Source: JAKEGN01 sp964465665 (GTDB lineage: Bacteria > Pseudomonadota > Gammaproteobacteria > Steroidobacterales > Woeseiaceae). Taken from it: a stretch of DNA of 9,227 nucleotides. The notes below the pieces were generated by a model. The model was given only the letters and a program-made list of their open reading frames with translations. It did no database searches and was not told the DNA's origin. The stretch is from the NCBI GenBank assembly GCA_964465665.1, contig CAYXKM010000297.1, forward strand, positions 1-9,227, in the 5' to 3' direction. Position 1 is the stretch's first letter; each line of letters opens with the position of its first letter. The translations under genes were made by a program, and so were the position numbers. Positions 6,420 to 9,227 of this stretch are shown one piece after another.

Positions 6420-8417
6420 ATGACAAGTAATGTTCGACAGCGATTCTGGCTTTTTGTCGCTGTTTTATTGCCTGTCACGGCGATTCATGCTGACGACGGG
6501 CTGTTTCCGCGGCCACCGGAACTCGAGCCGGACGTTCGTTTCTGGCGATCGATTTTCACCGAGTACTCCACCGACGAAGGCGTACTGCACGATAACCGTA
6601 ATCTTTCGGTCGTATACGAAACTGTCCCGATGCCGGTGGCCACCTCGCGCAGTGCACGCAACAGCAAGGTCGAGAAGCGGCGCGAACATTATCGTGCGAT
6701 CCTGCGCACGCTGGCGACCGGCAAACGCGAGGGGCTCGATGCCGAACAGCAACGCGTGCTCGCACTGTGGCCGGCGGACGTCAGCAACGCCGAGTTGCGC
6801 GAAGCAATGACGAGGATCCGCTTCCAGCACGGCTTGTCGGACCGGTTCCGGGAAGGACTCGTTCGAGCCGGCCGCTGGCGCAATCATGTACACAACGAAT
6901 TTGGCCAACTCGGCGTTCCACTGCACCTTGCAGCGCTGCCGCACGTCGAATCGTCCTACAACCCGGATGCAAGATCGCATGTCGGCGCATCCGGTATCTG
7001 GCAATTCACGCGCAGTACTGGTCGTCGCTTCATGCAGGTGGATCACGTGCTCGACGAGCGTAACGACCCGTTCATTGCGACCAGGGCTGCGGCCCGCCTG
7101 CTTGCCTACAATTACTCCATTGCCGGGAACTGGCCGATGGCGATCACCGCCTACAACCACGGACTGGCCGGCGTGCGCCGCGCGATGCATGCTCACGGAG
7201 ACACGGCGCTCGTCGACATACTGCGCAACTACGACGGACGTGCCTTCGGCTTTGCGTCACGCAATTTCTATGTCGCGTTCCTGGCGGCGATGGAAGTTGA
7301 CCAGAACCCGGAAAAATTCTTCCCGGGACTGGTACCCGACATACCGGTGGACTATGCGCTGGCGAGCCTCCCGGACTACGTGCCTGCCGATGCAGTTGCG
7401 TCCGCCCTTGGAGTGAGCCAGCGGGAATTGTCGCGGCACAATCCCGCGGTGCAGGCGACCGTCTGGCAGGGAAGCAAGTATCTGCCAAGAAACTTCGAGA
7501 TCAGGTTACCCGCGCAGATGTTGGCGGCCCCGATGCCTCAACTGATCTCGGCGATTCCACAGGACAATCGATTTCCGCACCAGTTGCCCGATCTCTATCA
7601 CACGATCGAAAGGGGCGACACCCTGTCCGCGCTGGCTGCTGAGTACGGTACGAGTGTCAGTACACTGGTCGCGCTGAACGGTTTGGGCAGCAGCCACCGG
7701 ATACGCGCCGGCCAAAAGCTGCGTTTGCCTGCCGCCGGCGCGGCTCCGGCTGTTGCGGCAGCTCCCGCGGTCGAAGCGCCGGAAGTTGTTGCGTCCGTTC
7801 CGGAACCGCAACCGGAACAGCAACTCGAAGCACAACCGGAGCCGGAACCGCCCGCGGGCGCGATCGAAGACGCGCCGGCGATTGCTGCGATCACCGATGA
7901 GACTCTTGTGAGTGAGGGTGGGGTGATCGAGGACGCAATCCCGGCAGAGCCGGAGCCTGCGCAATCGAGCTTGCTGTCCGACCCGAGCGATTACAGTGTC
8001 GACAATAATTCGAGCATCGAGGTGCAGCCGCTGGAGACGCTCGGCCACTATGCGGACTGGCTCGGTATCAGGACGCAGCGCCTGCGGGATATCAACGGAC
8101 TGGCGTTCCGCACACCGGTCGAGGTCGGGCAGCGAATCCGACTCGAACTCAGTATTGTCAACGCAGAAACATTCGAGACTCTTCGGACAACGTGGCACCG
8201 GCAACAACAGGATGCGTTCTTTCGCAATCACCGGATCAGCGGCATCGTCGAACACGTTGTGCGGCAAGGCGAATCCGTATGGATATTGTCGCTGCGCACT
8301 TACGACGTGCCCATCTGGCTGTTCCGCCAGTACAACCCGGAGCTCAACCTGCACAACGTCCGGCCAGGTACGAAGTTGAGCTTTCCCGTTCTTTCTACGA
8401 TCGATGAGTCGTCTTGA
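6420..8417 (+). CDS. mltD: Lytic transglycosylase with LysM repeats, MltD-like
   Basis: A periplasmic peptidoglycan-cleaving enzyme that forms 1,6-anhydromuramyl ends. At 665 residues it is longer than E. coli MltD (about 450). A signal peptide covers residues 1-24 (RFWLFVAVLLPVTAIHA, cut before DD). No lipobox cysteine is present, so unlike E. coli MltD it should not be a lipoprotein. The SLT domain spans about 165-275, with catalytic E177 (HVESSYNP), GASGIWQF (189-196) and AYNHG (245-248). Next come a divergent LysM-like part (VSQRELSRHNP), a clear LysM (about 394-440, YHTIERGDTLSALAAEYG), a Pro/Glu/Ala-rich linker (about 440-530), and two more LysM-like segments starting near 541 and 610 (HVVRQGESVW). 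ATG 6420 is the only start giving a signal peptide; the frame is open much further upstream, but that part is antisense to the AstE-like gene. No clear ribosome site is seen in the A-rich leader. Confidence 0.92.
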   Translation: MTSNVRQRFWLFVAVLLPVTAIHADDGLFPRPPELEPDVRFWRSIFTEYSTDEGVLHDNRNLSVVYETVPMPVATSRSARNSKVEKRREHYRAILRTLATGKREGLDAEQQRVLALWPADVSNAELREAMTRIRFQHGLSDRFREGLVRAGRWRNHVHNEFGQLGVPLHLAALPHVESSYNPDARSHVGASGIWQFTRSTGRRFMQVDHVLDERNDPFIATRAAARLLAYNYSIAGNWPMAITAYNHGLAGVRRAMHAHGDTALVDILRNYDGRAFGFASRNFYVAFLAAMEVDQNPEKFFPGLVPDIPVDYALASLPDYVPADAVASALGVSQRELSRHNPAVQATVWQGSKYLPRNFEIRLPAQMLAAPMPQLISAIPQDNRFPHQLPDLYHTIERGDTLSALAAEYGTSVSTLVALNGLGSSHRIRAGQKLRLPAAGAAPAVAAAPAVEAPEVVASVPEPQPEQQLEAQPEPEPPAGAIEDAPAIAAITDETLVSEGGVIEDAIPAEPEPAQSSLLSDPSDYSVDNNSSIEVQPLETLGHYADWLGIRTQRLRDINGLAFRTPVEVGQRIRLELSIVNAETFETLRTTWHRQQQDAFFRNHRISGIVEHVVRQGESVWILSLRTYDVPIWLFRQYNPELNLHNVRPGTKLSFPVLSTIDESS

Positions 8418-8815
8418 GCGACAGACTGAAGTTTTTTTTGGTGCGGCTGCTGCCCGTCGTGTTTGTCACCACGGCAGCGGCAGCGTACATCGTGTCCGTC
8501 GAAAGAGAGGGCGCCTACGCAATCCGCAATCTGCTGCCGCTGGTCTGCGTGGTCCTGTTGTCGCTGGTGACACTGCTGAAAGGCAACGGGCGTTGGTCGG
8601 GGTCCGGCTGGAGATGGCCGCTCGGCGTCGTCGGTTTCACGATTCCCGCGATAGGCCTGTCTCTGTATCTGCATTATGCGTACGCCGTCGATCTCGACAA
8701 CATGTTTGGCGAATCGCCGAATCCCGAAGCGGTGTTTCGCTACCTGCCCTTGTTTACAGTGGTTTCCGGCGGAATCGGATTTGCAATTGGCTGGATCATC
8801 GGGTCACGGGTATGA
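8414..8815 (+). CDS. Unknown small membrane protein with four predicted helices
   Basis: I do not recognise this 133-residue protein. It is strongly hydrophobic, with likely membrane helices near residues 6-26, 37-56, 67-90 and 106-131. The loop between helices 3 and 4 is acidic (VDLDNMFGESPNPEA). The start given is TTG 8414, which overlaps the mltD stop (TTGA), fitting translational coupling; the frame is closed by TGA at 8405-8407, so no earlier in-frame start exists. GATGAG at 8403-8408 is a poor ribosome site. A T8 tract at 8432-8439 lies in the seventh to ninth codons; one T fewer would join the frame to an ATG at 8404. Its place between a lytic transglycosylase and an L,D-transpeptidase suggests an envelope role, which is only inference. 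The membrane-like pattern makes a real gene likely. Confidence 0.65.
   Translation: MSDRLKFFLVRLLPVVFVTTAAAAYIVSVEREGAYAIRNLLPLVCVVLLSLVTLLKGNGRWSGSGWRWPLGVVGFTIPAIGLSLYLHYAYAVDLDNMFGESPNPEAVFRYLPLFTVVSGGIGFAIGWIIGSRV
8432..8439 (+). repeat. T8 homopolymer near the start of the membrane-protein gene
   Basis: Eight consecutive T residues fall inside codons 7-9 of the membrane-protein gene. Such tracts can slip in replication or transcription and are also common sites of sequencing error. With seven T, the ATG at 8404 would read MSRLERQTEVFLVRLLPVV, straight into the first helix. Confidence 0.7.
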
Positions 8816-8885
8816 GTGGAACGATGAAAACATGTGCGCTGTCACGTTTTCAGATCCGGCAAGCTCTGGTAGGCTGATTCGTAAT

Positions 8886-9227
8886 ATGCGAGACAGCAGC
8901 ACCGTGAAAGTACTGAATGCGAGTGCGGTCCAGGTAGTGACCGCGCTGCTGGCGGTGCTGCTCCTGACGTATTCGTATAACATGGCCCTGGGCAGCGATT
9001 TTCCGTTGGCCGACAAAGTGCTGGTGGAAAAAGGAAAAAGGAAGCTGCATCTGCTGAGAAACAACCAGCCAATTCGAACTTTTCCGATTGCACTGGGAGT
9101 TTCGCCGCAGGGTGACAAGGAACGGGAGGGCGACCAGAAGACTCCGGAAGGCCTGTATTACCTGGATTTGCGCAACGCAGACAGCGACTTTTTCCTCTCC
9201 ATTCGCATTTCCTATCCGAATTCTGCG
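8886..9227 (+). CDS. L,D-transpeptidase (YkuD domain), 3'-truncated
   Basis: The first 114 codons of a YkuD-family enzyme, cut by the window end with no stop reached. The family joins or releases peptidoglycan stem peptides at L,D bonds through a catalytic cysteine. An N-terminal signal or anchor helix is seen at about residues 15-35 (VQVVTALLAVLLLTYSYNMALG), which places the rest in the periplasm. The domain starts at about residue 42 with DKVLVEKGKRKLHLL and shows GVSPQGDKEREGDQKTPEGLYYL and then ISYPN, like the YafK/DpaA-type branch. The HG and catalytic Cys motifs lie beyond the window, so activity cannot be judged. ATG 8886 is the first in-frame ATG; GTG 8904 is an alternative. The ribosome site is weak. 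It follows the membrane protein by 70 bp on the same strand. Confidence 0.87.
   Translation, partial: MRDSSTVKVLNASAVQVVTALLAVLLLTYSYNMALGSDFPLADKVLVEKGKRKLHLLRNNQPIRTFPIALGVSPQGDKEREGDQKTPEGLYYLDLRNADSDFFLSIRISYPNSA

Noticed and set aside
6272..6478. In-frame N-terminal extension of the AstE-like gene
   Set aside because: It would overlap the mltD start, and the normal signal peptide and GGAAAG site both support 6271.
7506..8354. 282-codon minus-strand frame inside mltD
   Set aside because: It is an Arg-rich shadow of the mltD reading frame.
8404..8877. 157-codon frame starting at ATG 8404
   Set aside because: As written it gives an Arg-rich sequence without membrane segments and shadows the hydrophobic frame at 8414. 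Only its first codons matter, if the T8 tract varies.

Overview
The window looks like chromosomal DNA of a gammaproteobacterium. It carries an intact glnE reading frame followed by a short zf-CHCC zinc protein, a KdkA-type Kdo kinase, an LpxL/HtrB-type lipid A acyltransferase, an MltD-type lytic transglycosylase with LysM repeats and an L,D-transpeptidase. Base composition is moderately GC-rich in genes and clearly AT-richer in two spacers. I cannot name the genus. I see no integrase, transposase, tRNA, CRISPR array or phage gene. This is mostly a conserved nitrogen-control and cell-envelope region, not a genomic island.

Layout. Positions 1-2646 (+) hold glnE, cut at the left edge. Positions 2686-2907 (+) hold a 73-residue zinc-binding protein, preceded by a TATAAT box that overlaps the glnE stop. 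Positions 2908-3320 are a gene-free, partly AT-rich spacer with three copies of AAAATCGGC. Positions 3321-4052 (+) hold kdkA. It converges on lpxL (4966-4025, -) and the two coding ends overlap by 28 bp. Upstream of lpxL on the same strand, 45 bp away, is an exported AstE/AspA-family metallohydrolase (6271-5012, -), so these two probably form an operon. A 148-bp divergent spacer separates that operon from an mltD-like gene (6420-8417, +). Next come a four-helix membrane protein of unknown function (8414-8815, +), whose start overlaps the mltD stop by 4 nt, and the 5' part of a YkuD-type L,D-transpeptidase (8886 to the window end, +).

How the genes fit together. GlnE adjusts glutamine synthetase activity to nitrogen status. 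KdkA and LpxL both act on the Kdo-lipid A core of lipopolysaccharide. The right half concerns peptidoglycan: a glycan-strand cleaving enzyme, a membrane protein and an L,D-transpeptidase in one direction, and an exported zinc hydrolase of unknown substrate transcribed divergently. No clearly new system is visible. The best leads are the uncharacterised four-helix protein with its T8 tract and uncertain start, the exported AstE-like hydrolase beside peptidoglycan genes, and the antisense overlap of kdkA and lpxL.
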